From: an uncultured Lachnospiraceae bacterium
Lineage (GTDB): Bacteria; Bacillota; Clostridia; Lachnospirales; Lachnospiraceae
Reading direction: 5' to 3'
NCBI GenBank assembly: GCA_902788035.1
Contig: CADAIL010000009.1
Span: forward strand, 1 to 64,000
Length of the DNA stretch: 64,000 nucleotides
In this document: positions 23,388 through 32,105 of the stretch, one piece after another
Numbering within the stretch: the first letter of the stretch is position 1
Layout: each line of letters begins with the position of its first letter
The notes under the pieces: model-generated
The model's database searches: none
Told to the model about the DNA's origin: nothing
Seen by the model: the letters and a program-made list of their open reading frames with translations, nothing else
Program-made: the position numbers and the translations under genes

Positions 23388-26384
23388 TCACTTTCTAAGC
23401 AGCATATACCAATGTCCGTACATAACAGCATTCATAAGCTCCACGATACCTCCCGGAACGCTGCCCGGGCTGTCTGCGGTAATGACACTCTCCGTGCCAA
23501 GGAAGCGCACTTTATACTTCTTCTTTGTGATATCGAGGACCACAAATCCGTCATTTGTGGAATCGGCCATGTCGGCTTCATTTGCAAATAACGTAAATTT
23601 CTCTTTATACGGCTTGCTCGCGTACGGACAGAATGTCGCGCAGTTTCCACACTCGTTGCACATGTAATCGACATGAACGATCTGCGGAATATCCCATCCC
23701 GGAACCTTGACTTCAATGTTGGCCCTGTTGGGGCATACATCGACGCAGTTCTCGCAGATCACGTTGCAGTGCAGGCAGCGCGCGTTATCGTTCATCTTGT
23801 CACACGCCTCTGCCAGAATTCCCTTTTTCGCGCAGAGGTCTTCTGCGCATATATCAGCTTCTGCCTCGCGCCTATCTCCCTCGACTTTGCCAAGAATCGC
23901 GTCTGCAGCCTTGCGGGCATTGGCCTCCGCCTTTACGATGATGGAAGGACCGTAGAGACCGTCGCCTACGATGTAAACGCCGGGGATGGAGGACTGAAGA
24001 TTCTCATCGACAAGCGGGCGGCCCTTGGCGTCGGTGTTGATTGCATTGGCGTCATACCAGTCCTTATCACACCTCTCGCCGACCGCGATGATCACTGTGT
24101 CGACAGGAATTTCCACCCGCTCGTCGGTCTCGGTAACGGAAGCGCGTCCGCTCTCATCCATGCTGCCCAGCTGCATGACCGCACATGTCAGGATGCCATC
24201 TTTATAGGAGATCGGATTCGTGAGTTCTCTGAACTCCACGCCATCCTCGATTGCCTCGTAAAGTTCCTCCTCATCAGCCGGCATATAGCGCTTCGTGCGT
24301 CTGTATACAAGTGAAACCTTTTCAACACCGCTGTTCTTAAGGGCGGCTCTTGCCGTATCCATAGCAGTATTTCCGCCGCCGACGACGACAACGTTCTTTC
24401 CGATATCGGCATGTCCGTCTGTCGCGTTGAATTCAGCGAGGAAAGCCAGGGCATTCTTCGGTGTGATTCCGTCGATCTTCATTCGGCCTTCGCCCGGAGC
24501 ACCGATTGCGACAATAATCGTCTCAAATCCGAGATTCTTCACTTCCTGCACAGAGACTGCGCGTCCCGTCTCGATCTTGACGCCGAGTGTACGCAGAAGG
24601 TCGATATCTTTCTCAATTTCTTCCTCGGCGATTCTGAATTTCGGGATCACATAGCGCGGTACGCCGCCAAGCTTCTCGTTCTTCTCGAAAATAGTGACTT
24701 CCGCGCCTTCCCTGGCAAGGAAATACGCTGCTGCCATACCGCCGGGACCGCCGCCGATCACAGCCGCCCTGATTCCGCACGGCTCCTTGGCTTTCATCTC
24801 CGCAAGTGCCTTGTCAATGCCGGCGCGGGCAATTGTCAGCTTGGTGTTGCGGATATTCACCTGGGATTCATAGAAGTTTCTTGTACATGCATTCTGACAC
24901 GGATGTGCGCAGAGACTGCCTGTCATGAACGGCAGCGCGTTCGTATCGAGCACGACCTTCATAGCAGCATCAAAATCACCCTTCTCCGCGTATGCCATGT
25001 AGGAAGAAACATCCTGGTGTATCGGGCAGTGTGCGGTGCACGGAGCAAAGAAGCAGTTAAGCAGCGGGACCTTCTCATCCGTCTTTCTGTTCGGAAGCGG
25101 CTTTGCGGCCTTTACATGGTGAACGTCAGTCACAGCTGACTCTGCCAGCGCATTCAGCTTATCAACATCGATTCCCTTAAACGGCTTCACGACTCCCGAA
25201 AGCTTCTCCGCCATCTGTTTAAATCTCTGATAGCCGCCGGTCTTTAAGAGCGTTGTGGCTACAGTCACCGGCCAGATACCTGTCTCTACGATCTTATCAA
25301 TATTGAAGTAATCGGCACCGCCGGAGTAGGAAATGCGAAGCTTGCCCTCGAGGTCTCTGGACAGCTTGGCTGCAAGATTAATTGAGAGCGCGTACAGGGC
25401 GCGGCCTGACATGTACATCTCGTTGCTCGGCAGCTCGCCGCGGGTGACATCAACCGGGAATGTATTCGTGATCTTGACGCCGAAAGCAAGGCCTTTCTCA
25501 TCACTGAGGGCCATCAACCTCTTCAGCATCGGGATCGCGTCGACATACTGCAGGTCGTCGTCGAAATGAAACCTGCCGAATACCAGATAGTCATATCCCA
25601 TGGCATCCATGGTGCTTCTTGCAAATTCATACCCGAGCAGGGTCGGATTGCATTTGATAAATGTGTTGAGACCTTTCTCATTGATGAGATAGGTGGCGAT
25701 GGCTTCGATCTCATGCGGCGGACATCCGTGCAGCGTGGATATCGTCGCGTCGTTCACAATATCAGAGCGGATCGCATCGAGATCTGCCTCTGTAAAGTTC
25801 TTGAACTCGCCGAGATTATCGCGCAGAACTGAAATCGCGTGCTTAAATTCCTCCGTATCCTTGGCCTCCATCATGTTGTTGATGAAGGTGTCGATCTTCG
25901 GAGTCTTGATGCCGGCAAGGTCATAGCCGACAGAGATGTTGAACTGGAAGCCGTCCTGGCTGCCGAGACCGTACTCTTTGGCTATAAAGTTAAGCATGAC
26001 CCACGCATTGATATACTCGTGCTGAGCTTCCGGAACGGTCAGCTCTGTGGACCACTCGCAGTTGTAACCCTCGTCATCTGCCTTGATACAGGGCTTATTC
26101 ACACAGGCTGCCAGCTCACGTCCGTCCATCTTCTGAACGGTCTTCAGCTCGAAGAATCGTGCTCCGGCATAGTAGGAGGCGATGATATTCTGAGACAGCT
26201 GGGAGTGGGGACCTGCCGCCGGACCGATGACGGTCTCGAGCGGGCGTCCGAAGATCTCCTGCGTGTCAGCCGGATCGGCAACAAATGGACGGCGGACACC
26301 GAATACACTGCCATGCGCATCATGCTCGCTTCTCACCCAGTAAAGGAGCTGTTCAAATGACATACATTTCATAATATCACTCAT
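23388..26384 (-). CDS. ygfK: YgfK: iron-sulfur flavoprotein (putative selenate reductase subunit)
   Basis: 998 residues from ATG 26384 (AGAGGTGA six bases upstream; a GTG three codons earlier is possible). An N-terminal dihydroorotate-dehydrogenase-like domain spans about 40-400. A GltD-type cysteine cluster follows (NCFFAPCTAHCP near 450, CAHPCQNAC near 500). Next come FAD motif AVIGGGPGGMAAAYFLAREGA near 545 and NAD(P) motif VVVVGGGNTAMDTA near 670. C-terminal CHCNVICENCVDVCP and CNECGNCATFCP give two 4Fe-4S sites (about 870-925). The old name comes from a proposed selenate reductase. The gene is a member of the reported anaerobic urate cluster, where a reductase of the purine ring is the likely role. 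Confidence 0.93.
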   Translation of the reverse strand: MSDIMKCMSFEQLLYWVRSEHDAHGSVFGVRRPFVADPADTQEIFGRPLETVIGPAAGPHSQLSQNIIASYYAGARFFELKTVQKMDGRELAACVNKPCIKADDEGYNCEWSTELTVPEAQHEYINAWVMLNFIAKEYGLGSQDGFQFNISVGYDLAGIKTPKIDTFINNMMEAKDTEEFKHAISVLRDNLGEFKNFTEADLDAIRSDIVNDATISTLHGCPPHEIEAIATYLINEKGLNTFIKCNPTLLGYEFARSTMDAMGYDYLVFGRFHFDDDLQYVDAIPMLKRLMALSDEKGLAFGVKITNTFPVDVTRGELPSNEMYMSGRALYALSINLAAKLSRDLEGKLRISYSGGADYFNIDKIVETGIWPVTVATTLLKTGGYQRFKQMAEKLSGVVKPFKGIDVDKLNALAESAVTDVHHVKAAKPLPNRKTDEKVPLLNCFFAPCTAHCPIHQDVSSYMAYAEKGDFDAAMKVVLDTNALPFMTGSLCAHPCQNACTRNFYESQVNIRNTKLTIARAGIDKALAEMKAKEPCGIRAAVIGGGPGGMAAAYFLAREGAEVTIFEKNEKLGGVPRYVIPKFRIAEEEIEKDIDLLRTLGVKIETGRAVSVQEVKNLGFETIIVAIGAPGEGRMKIDGITPKNALAFLAEFNATDGHADIGKNVVVVGGGNTAMDTARAALKNSGVEKVSLVYRRTKRYMPADEEELYEAIEDGVEFRELTNPISYKDGILTCAVMQLGSMDESGRASVTETDERVEIPVDTVIIAVGERCDKDWYDANAINTDAKGRPLVDENLQSSIPGVYIVGDGLYGPSIIVKAEANARKAADAILGKVEGDRREAEADICAEDLCAKKGILAEACDKMNDNARCLHCNVICENCVDVCPNRANIEVKVPGWDIPQIVHVDYMCNECGNCATFCPYASKPYKEKFTLFANEADMADSTNDGFVVLDITKKKYKVRFLGTESVITADSPGSVPGGIVELMNAVMYGHWYMLLRK

Positions 26385-26504
26385 ATTGATCACCTCTTAT
26401 TATTGTGTTTATGAGTACAGTTATCTGATTTCAATCTTCAACATGGATTTAAATCCTGTGCTCCGGAATCCAGACCACGTTATCTGCAGCTGCGATATTA
26501 CAGA

Positions 26505-27836
26505 TCATCCATTGATACTAAAATGAAGCTTATCGGCCTCGGCGCGGCACTCGGCGTAGATCTTCTCCTCGTCGCAGGTCTTAAGCTCGAAGTTCTGCAT
26601 GAGGATCTTCCCGTTGCAGATTGTTGTCTCGCAGTCATGTCCCATCATACCGAAAAGAATATGTCCATTGATATTGTCCGCTCCGAGACGTGTCGGCGGA
26701 TTATACTTCATGACGATGACATCCGCGGCAGCGCCCTCTTTCAGCACACCGAGCTCGCTCTTAAAGTAACGGTTGGCCATCTTCGGATTGTTGTAGAACA
26801 ACATTTGCGGAATCTCGCCCCATGCTGCGTTGGGATCGCAGAGGCTGTGTTTGTGAAGAATATTTGCAACCTTAAAGGACTCGATCATATCGTGTGTATA
26901 GCCGTCGGTGCCGAGACCTGTCAGTATACCGTGACGCATCTGCTCCATGGTCGGCGGGCAGCCGCATGCGTTGCCCATGTTCGATTCGGGATTGTGGACG
27001 ATCATCGTATCAGTGTCCTTTATGAGCTGCATCTCGTGTTCATTGACGTAGATGCAGTGGCCGAGAAGCGTCTTCGAACCGAGGATGTCGTGATCGTAGA
27101 GGCGGTCGATGATACGCTTTCCGTATTTCTTCAGGCAGTCATGCAGGTCTTCAATACCTTCAGCGACATGGATGTGATAGCCGATTTCGTCCGGCTTCAC
27201 AGATGCTGCGTAATCAAATGTCTGATCCGAGATCGTGAACTGCGCATGCATGCCCATCATGCCTGCAATCATGTCGGAATCATCTGCAAGCGCATATTTT
27301 GCCCAGGCCACGTTCTCATCCACAGACTCTTTCGCTTTATCCATGCCATCCCTGTCTGAGATTTCGTAGCAGAGGCAGGTGCGGATGCCGAGGTCCTTTG
27401 CAGCCTCACCAATCTTGAAAAGTGAGTCACGGATGTGACCGAAGCTGGCGTGGTGATCGAAGACGGTGGTGACGCCGCATTTGATGGACTGAATATATGT
27501 GTCATAAGCGCTGTATTTTGTCTGCTCGAGTGTCAGATGGCGGTCAATCGTCCACCACTGACCGTCAAGGATATCGAGGAACCCTTTCGGGTTGTATCCC
27601 TTGATGGAAAAGCCTCTTGCCATGGCGCTGTAGATATGCTCATGCATGTTTATAAAAGCCGGCATGATGACTCCGCCGTGGGCATCGATGAATTCTGCTT
27701 CCGGGTACGCTGCTTTCATATCCGCAAGAGTTCCGAGAGCTTTGATTTTTGTTCCCTCTATGACGACGGCGCCGTCACGAATTTCAGGACACTCATTGTC
27801 TCTTGTGAATACGATTCCATTTCCTACCAGATACAT
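26505..27836 (-). CDS. ssnA: SsnA-type metal-dependent amidohydrolase
   Basis: 443 residues from the ATG at 27836 (AAAGGA seven bases upstream). Amidohydrolase fold with FINMHEHIYSAMARGF (metal His pair), VTTVFDHHAS, HIHVAEG and LGTDGYTHDM for the remaining metal and catalytic residues. SsnA belongs to the urate/purine gene set with ygfK, hyuA and xdhD. Proposed to hydrolyse a C-N bond in a purine-derived ring. First gene of the minus-strand run ssnA-ygfK-hydA-yqeB-yqeC-mocA-MBL, with a candidate promoter and a palindromic operator just upstream. Confidence 0.92.
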   Translation of the reverse strand: MYLVGNGIVFTRDNECPEIRDGAVVIEGTKIKALGTLADMKAAYPEAEFIDAHGGVIMPAFINMHEHIYSAMARGFSIKGYNPKGFLDILDGQWWTIDRHLTLEQTKYSAYDTYIQSIKCGVTTVFDHHASFGHIRDSLFKIGEAAKDLGIRTCLCYEISDRDGMDKAKESVDENVAWAKYALADDSDMIAGMMGMHAQFTISDQTFDYAASVKPDEIGYHIHVAEGIEDLHDCLKKYGKRIIDRLYDHDILGSKTLLGHCIYVNEHEMQLIKDTDTMIVHNPESNMGNACGCPPTMEQMRHGILTGLGTDGYTHDMIESFKVANILHKHSLCDPNAAWGEIPQMLFYNNPKMANRYFKSELGVLKEGAAADVIVMKYNPPTRLGADNINGHILFGMMGHDCETTICNGKILMQNFELKTCDEEKIYAECRAEADKLHFSING

Positions 27837-27967
27837 AATCACGTCCTTTCTCCGGGCTATATGCTGCCCGGCCGCATTGGCCCCATGCTTGTTCACCTGT
27901 CTGATTTTGTCACAGATTACAGTGTTTTTTTACAAAAATACCGATGACTTATGTTTAAATTTCATCA

Positions 27968-27996
27968 ATTATACTATATCACATCAAATCTTCTAT
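27968..27996 (-). promoter_or_regulatory. Candidate promoter of the ssnA-ygfK operon
   Basis: On the minus strand, TATAAT at 27968-27973 with a weak ATAGAA at the -35 position (27991-27996), 17 bases apart. The weak -35 suggests activator dependence, and the palindrome at 27991-28008 overlaps it. Confidence 0.45.
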
Positions 27997-28008
27997 GTCA
28001 TCATAGAA
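27991..28008. promoter_or_regulatory. Operator-like palindrome upstream of ssnA
   Basis: TTCTATG-TCAT-CATAGAA, a perfect 7-bp inverted repeat with a 4-base centre, overlapping the -35 position of the candidate ssnA promoter. Suited to a dimeric regulator; which one is unknown. Confidence 0.5.
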
Positions 28009-28040
28009 ACTTGTTAACATATTTGATTATAGCTGCCTCG

Positions 28041-28100
28041 GTAACAGTACGGACAGGCTGTTACTAAGTTCCGACATCCGGCTCAAACATCATCTTCATC
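28041..28100 (-). repeat. Partial copy D of the 197-bp inverted-repeat element
   Basis: On the minus strand it contains GATGAAGATGATGTTTG, then GCCGG, then AACAGCCTGTCC, i.e. the right inner arm and right terminal repeat of the element family. The left half is absent. Confidence 0.6.
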
Positions 28101-28143
28101 CTGTTACTGCCTCCGCCCTAAGTGCTATGAATAAAACAAAAAA

Positions 28144-28178
28144 GCACCTATCTACCAAATAAATTAGTAAATAGATGC
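28144..28178 (-). terminator. Terminator after the DUF1015 gene
   Basis: Stem GCACCTATCTACCAA / TTAGTAAATAGATGC with a few mismatches. On the minus strand it is followed by TTTTTTGTTTT. It ends the PLP-thrC-serC-DUF1015 transcript before the ssnA promoter. Confidence 0.75.
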
Positions 28179-28248
28179 CTTCTAAGATTATAAGCTAATT
28201 CAGACTATCAGCTGATATGAATTATTATTTGTTTAAAATAACAGGCCC

Positions 28249-29529
28249 TTAATCAAGGTAGTGCACAAACAGCCCGCTCCTGAGCTTCGGCTCGAACCAC
28301 GTTGACTTCGGCGGCATTGTCTCGCCCGCATCTGCGATGTCCATGAGATCATCGAGCGTCGTCGGATACATGGCAAATGCCACGGCACATCCGCCGTCCA
28401 CGAGCTTCACAAGCTCCTTTAGTCCTCGTATCCCGCCGATGAATGAAATCCTGCTGTCCGTGCGCGGATCGCCGATCGAAAGTACCGGCGTAAGAAGATT
28501 TTTCTGCAGGATTGATACATCCAGGCGCGAGACCGGATCATTCTCGTCAAATGTCCCGGTTCTGGCCGTCAGTTTGTACCACCTGCCTGCGATATACATG
28601 GATACATCATGCTTCTTAGTCGGACGATACTGCTCGAGAAATTCTGCATCTGCTGCCTTGTCCGAAGGCATCTCCGCCATAGGGGCAATATCAAATGAAA
28701 CACCGACTTTAGCAAAGAACTCTTCCTCAGTGAGACCGTTCAAATCATGCACTACGCGGTTATAGTCAAAAATGTGAAGAACATCACTCGGGAACAGGAC
28801 AGAGAGGAAAAAGTTGAATTCCTCTGTACCGTCATAGTCCGGATGCTCCGCTCTTCTCTTTAGACCTACGCGGACCGCAGAAGCTGAGCGATGATGCCCG
28901 TCAGCGATATAGAAAGCGGGGACAGTATCAAAATACTCCGCAAGTTCCGCAATGATATTATCATCATCAATCTTCCATACAGTGTGGGAAATGCCATCCG
29001 CAGCCACAAAATCATAAATCGGGTCGTGGGAAACCATCCAATCAGCTGAAAAATGTCCGATGAACCCATTGTCGCGGAAAGTCAGGAAAATAGGTCCTGT
29101 GTTAGCGTTGCATGTATCAACGTGTCTTACCCGGTCTTCCTCCTTGTCGGCTCTTGTCAGCTCATGTTTCTTAATGATATTGTTCTGATAATCATCAATA
29201 GAGGCACAACCGACAATACCGGCCTGGGCACGACCGTTCATGATCTGCCTGTAGATGAAATAAGCAGGTTTGTCATCACGAATATTCACGCCGTCATCAA
29301 GCATCTTCTGAAGATTCTCTGCGGCTTTTGCGTAAACGCTGTCGTCGTAGATGTCAATCGCCGGATCAAGATCCACTTCCGCCTTATCTACATGCAGGAA
29401 TGAATACGGATCATCTTTCACCATCTCTCTGGCTTCCGCACTGTTCATAACGTCGTACGGAAGTGCGGCGACCTTATCAGCGACCTGCTCATTGGGCCGT
29501 ACTGCTGTAAACGGTCTAAATACTGCCAT
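28249..29529 (-). CDS. DUF1015 family protein (SerC-associated)
   Basis: 426 residues. Start MAVFRPFTAVRPNEQVADKVAALPYDVMN is the conserved opening of the DUF1015 family, followed by PYSFLHVDKAE and, mid-protein, YIADGHHRSASAVR, the family's best motif. The C-terminal PPKSTWFEPKLRSGLFVHYL is also conserved. The family has no assigned reaction and commonly neighbours serC/serA in Clostridia. Here it follows serC by 121 bases, without serA between. The GGAGG site is good and the gene is whole. Any link to purine breakdown is only positional. Confidence 0.88.
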   Translation of the reverse strand: MAVFRPFTAVRPNEQVADKVAALPYDVMNSAEAREMVKDDPYSFLHVDKAEVDLDPAIDIYDDSVYAKAAENLQKMLDDGVNIRDDKPAYFIYRQIMNGRAQAGIVGCASIDDYQNNIIKKHELTRADKEEDRVRHVDTCNANTGPIFLTFRDNGFIGHFSADWMVSHDPIYDFVAADGISHTVWKIDDDNIIAELAEYFDTVPAFYIADGHHRSASAVRVGLKRRAEHPDYDGTEEFNFFLSVLFPSDVLHIFDYNRVVHDLNGLTEEEFFAKVGVSFDIAPMAEMPSDKAADAEFLEQYRPTKKHDVSMYIAGRWYKLTARTGTFDENDPVSRLDVSILQKNLLTPVLSIGDPRTDSRISFIGGIRGLKELVKLVDGGCAVAFAMYPTTLDDLMDIADAGETMPPKSTWFEPKLRSGLFVHYLD

Positions 29530-29650
29530 ATCTGCCTCCTCCTTTTATAATTTTGAAATTTTACGGTGGCACATTAATCTTTATGTGCCACCGCAATTTT
29601 CTTATGCACCCTATTTCTGATGCAGCGATACAAATTCAAGATATACATCA

Positions 29651-30739
29651 TCACTGATGCGCAGCAGCAAACTCCTTCATATACTCAACGAGTGCCGCAA
29701 CACCATCTTTCGGCATCGCATTGTAGATGGATGCGCGCATGCCGCCGACAAGTCTGTGTCCCTTGAGGTTGGAGAAGCCATGAGCTGCCTGACCTTTGAC
29801 GAACTCGGCGTCGAGCGCATCGTCACCCGTGCGGAAAGTGACGTTCATGAGAGAACGGTCTTCCTTGCAGGCTGCCGCCTTAAAGAAATCCTGAGAATCA
29901 AGATAATCGTACAGGATCTTTGCCTTCTCCTCATTGCGTCTCTGCATCTCCTCAAGACCACCCTGCTCCATCAGATAGTCAGTGACAAGCTTCACGAAAT
30001 AGATCGGGAAGCACGGCGGTGTGTTCAGCATGGACTCTTTGTCAGCCATGATCTTGTAATCCCAGATCTTCGGAGTGATCGGCATCGCGTTGCCGATGAG
30101 ATCCTCACGCACGATAACGATTGCCATTCCTGCCGGAGCCAGATTCTTCTGAACACCTGCGTAGATCATACCGAACTTAGAGACATCGACAGGCTCGGAC
30201 AGAATGCTGGATGACATATCCGCTACGAGCGGTACATCACCTGTGTCCGGGATATACTGGTACTTTGTTCCGAAAATCGTGTTGTTCCAGCACACATGTA
30301 CATAGTCGGCGTCCGGGCTCAGCTTAAGCTCATCCTGGCGCGGAATACGTGTGAAGTTTATGTCTTTAGTTGTCGCGATTTCTCTTGCGTCGAGATATTT
30401 CTTCGCTTCCTTCAGCGCACCTCCGGAGAAATTACCGGAAACAATATAGTCAGCGACTTTATTCTTATTTCCCAGATTCATCGGGAGGGATGCAAATACA
30501 CCACTCGCGCCGCCCTGCAGAAACAGCACCTTGTAGTTGTCCGGGATGTTCATGATCTTTCTCATGTTGGCTTCAGCAGCCTTGATAATATCATCGAACA
30601 CTTTGGATCTGTGACTCATCTCAAGAACGGACATGCCGGAACCTTCGCAGTTCAGGAGTTCTGCCTGTGCTTTGAGCAGGACCTCCTCCGGAAGGATGGA
30701 CGGGCCCGCGGAGAAATTGTAAATTCTACCTTCAATCAT
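29651..30739 (-). CDS. serC: Phosphoserine aminotransferase
   Basis: Fold-type I PLP enzyme: 3-phosphohydroxypyruvate plus glutamate to phosphoserine. 362 residues. Motifs: YNFSAGPSILPEEVL at the start, VLFLQGGASGVFASLPMNL (cofactor phosphate), VADMSSSILSEPVDVSKFGMIYAGVQKNLAPAG with the PLP Lys in AGVQKN, and GGMRASIYNAM near the end. It lies between the threonine-synthase-like gene (113-base gap with its own promoter candidate) and the DUF1015 gene. No serA or serB is visible in the window. Confidence 0.94.
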   Translation of the reverse strand: MIEGRIYNFSAGPSILPEEVLLKAQAELLNCEGSGMSVLEMSHRSKVFDDIIKAAEANMRKIMNIPDNYKVLFLQGGASGVFASLPMNLGNKNKVADYIVSGNFSGGALKEAKKYLDAREIATTKDINFTRIPRQDELKLSPDADYVHVCWNNTIFGTKYQYIPDTGDVPLVADMSSSILSEPVDVSKFGMIYAGVQKNLAPAGMAIVIVREDLIGNAMPITPKIWDYKIMADKESMLNTPPCFPIYFVKLVTDYLMEQGGLEEMQRRNEEKAKILYDYLDSQDFFKAAACKEDRSLMNVTFRTGDDALDAEFVKGQAAHGFSNLKGHRLVGGMRASIYNAMPKDGVAALVEYMKEFAAAHQ

Positions 30740-30784
30740 AATATGTGCCTCCTCTAATTGACCAGCCTACACTGTCAAGCACAT

Positions 30785-30814
30785 ATTATAGGTCACTTCA
30801 CTGCGCTTTGTCAC
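30785..30814 (-). promoter_or_regulatory. Candidate promoter of serC, with leader hairpin
   Basis: On the minus strand: GTGACA (30809-30814), an 18-base spacer and TATAAT (30785-30790). In the short leader, AATATGTGC can pair with GCACATATT, which covers the ribosome site edge and reaches the start codon. It could limit serC translation. Confidence 0.45.
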
Positions 30815-30852
30815 GTTAAATCTGAAAAATTTTCGATATTGAAATGTCGATA

Positions 30853-32088
30853 TCAGTTCAATTCAGGAAGTTCTTTGAGCAGCAGACCCATCTCCGGCGG
30901 TATACAGATTGGCTCCCCGGCTGCCTTGATCGCGTTATTGACGTCCTTAAGACCGTTTCCGGTGACAACACTGACGACCGAGGCGTCTTTTTCTATAAGT
31001 CCGAGCTCGATAGCTTTCTTGATGCCCGCTGTTCCCGTCGCTCCGGCAGGTTCCGCAAATACTCCCTGTGTCCGACCGAGCAGCCTCATTGCCGCAAGGA
31101 TTTCTTCGTCAGATACATTCACGCAGATACCGTTCGATTCACGGATAGCCCTGATGGCCTTGATCGGATTTCTCGGTACGCCGACCGCGATGGAATCTGC
31201 AATTGTATTCTCCGGCTGCGGAGACCACTCTTCCGTTCCCGCAGCTGCAGCCGTGTTGATCGGGCAGCACCCTGAAGCCTGGACACTGATGATGCGAGGC
31301 AGCCTGTCGATGAAACCGGCCGCATACATATCCTTAAAGCCCTTCCAGAGACCGGCAATTGTGCATCCGTCGCCCACTGAAATAGCTACATAGTCAATCA
31401 TCTTGAAGTTCAGTTGTTCAGCGATCTCAAGAGCGACAGTCTTCTTGCCTTCCATGAGATACGGGTTGATCGCCGCGTTCCTGTTATACCAGCCCCAGCG
31501 GTCAATAGCTTCCGCCGACAGACGGAATGTATCCTCGTAAGTACCCTTTACAGAGATAACGGTTGCTCCGAACATCATGAGCTGGGCTACCTTTCCCTTG
31601 GGAGCGCGCTCCGGCACGAAGATATATGTCTTCATGCCGGCCGCAGCGGCATTGCCTGCCAGAGAACTGGCAGCGTTGCCTGTTGATGAGCACGCAATGA
31701 TGTTCTTGCCTGCTTCCTCCGCCTTGACGACCGCCATTGCGGAAGCTCTGTCCTTCAGTGAAGCCGTCGGATTGATGCCGTCATCCTTTATATAAAGTGT
31801 TTTGATTCCCAGAGTATCCGCCAGCCGTTCAGCCTTATAGAACGGTGACATACCGACACGCAGCTTTGGAAGTTTGCCCCTGCCCTCGACCGGCAGGAAT
31901 TCCATGTATCTCCACATGGTCCGATCCTCGCGGTCCATCAAACCGTAAGGTGTCAGTTTTGATTTTATATACTCATAGTCATACTCGATATCCATGATCC
32001 CGCCGCAGCTCGGGCAGACCGTGATATCGGGCGTTGCTTCGATCATCTTTCCACAAATCGTACATTTTGCGCCGATAACATTCTTCAT
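30853..32088 (-). CDS. Threonine-synthase-like PLP enzyme with N-terminal zinc ribbon
   Basis: 411 residues, fold-type II. The N-terminal ribbon has Cys9, Cys12, Cys25 and Cys28 (CTICG, CPSCGG). The PLP Lys lies in NPTASLKDRASAM, the phosphate loop is in SVGDGCTIAGLWKG, and SSTGNAASSLAGNAAAAG binds the substrate carboxylate. By sequence it resembles threonine synthase. In this operon, beside a second PLP enzyme (17-base gap) and divergent from ygeY/ygeW, it may instead act on a diamino acid from purine breakdown. Both readings are open. Confidence 0.85.
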   Translation of the reverse strand: MKNVIGAKCTICGKMIEATPDITVCPSCGGIMDIEYDYEYIKSKLTPYGLMDREDRTMWRYMEFLPVEGRGKLPKLRVGMSPFYKAERLADTLGIKTLYIKDDGINPTASLKDRASAMAVVKAEEAGKNIIACSSTGNAASSLAGNAAAAGMKTYIFVPERAPKGKVAQLMMFGATVISVKGTYEDTFRLSAEAIDRWGWYNRNAAINPYLMEGKKTVALEIAEQLNFKMIDYVAISVGDGCTIAGLWKGFKDMYAAGFIDRLPRIISVQASGCCPINTAAAAGTEEWSPQPENTIADSIAVGVPRNPIKAIRAIRESNGICVNVSDEEILAAMRLLGRTQGVFAEPAGATGTAGIKKAIELGLIEKDASVVSVVTGNGLKDVNNAIKAAGEPICIPPEMGLLLKELPELN

Positions 32089-32105
32089 AGCGATTGCTCC
32101 TAATC

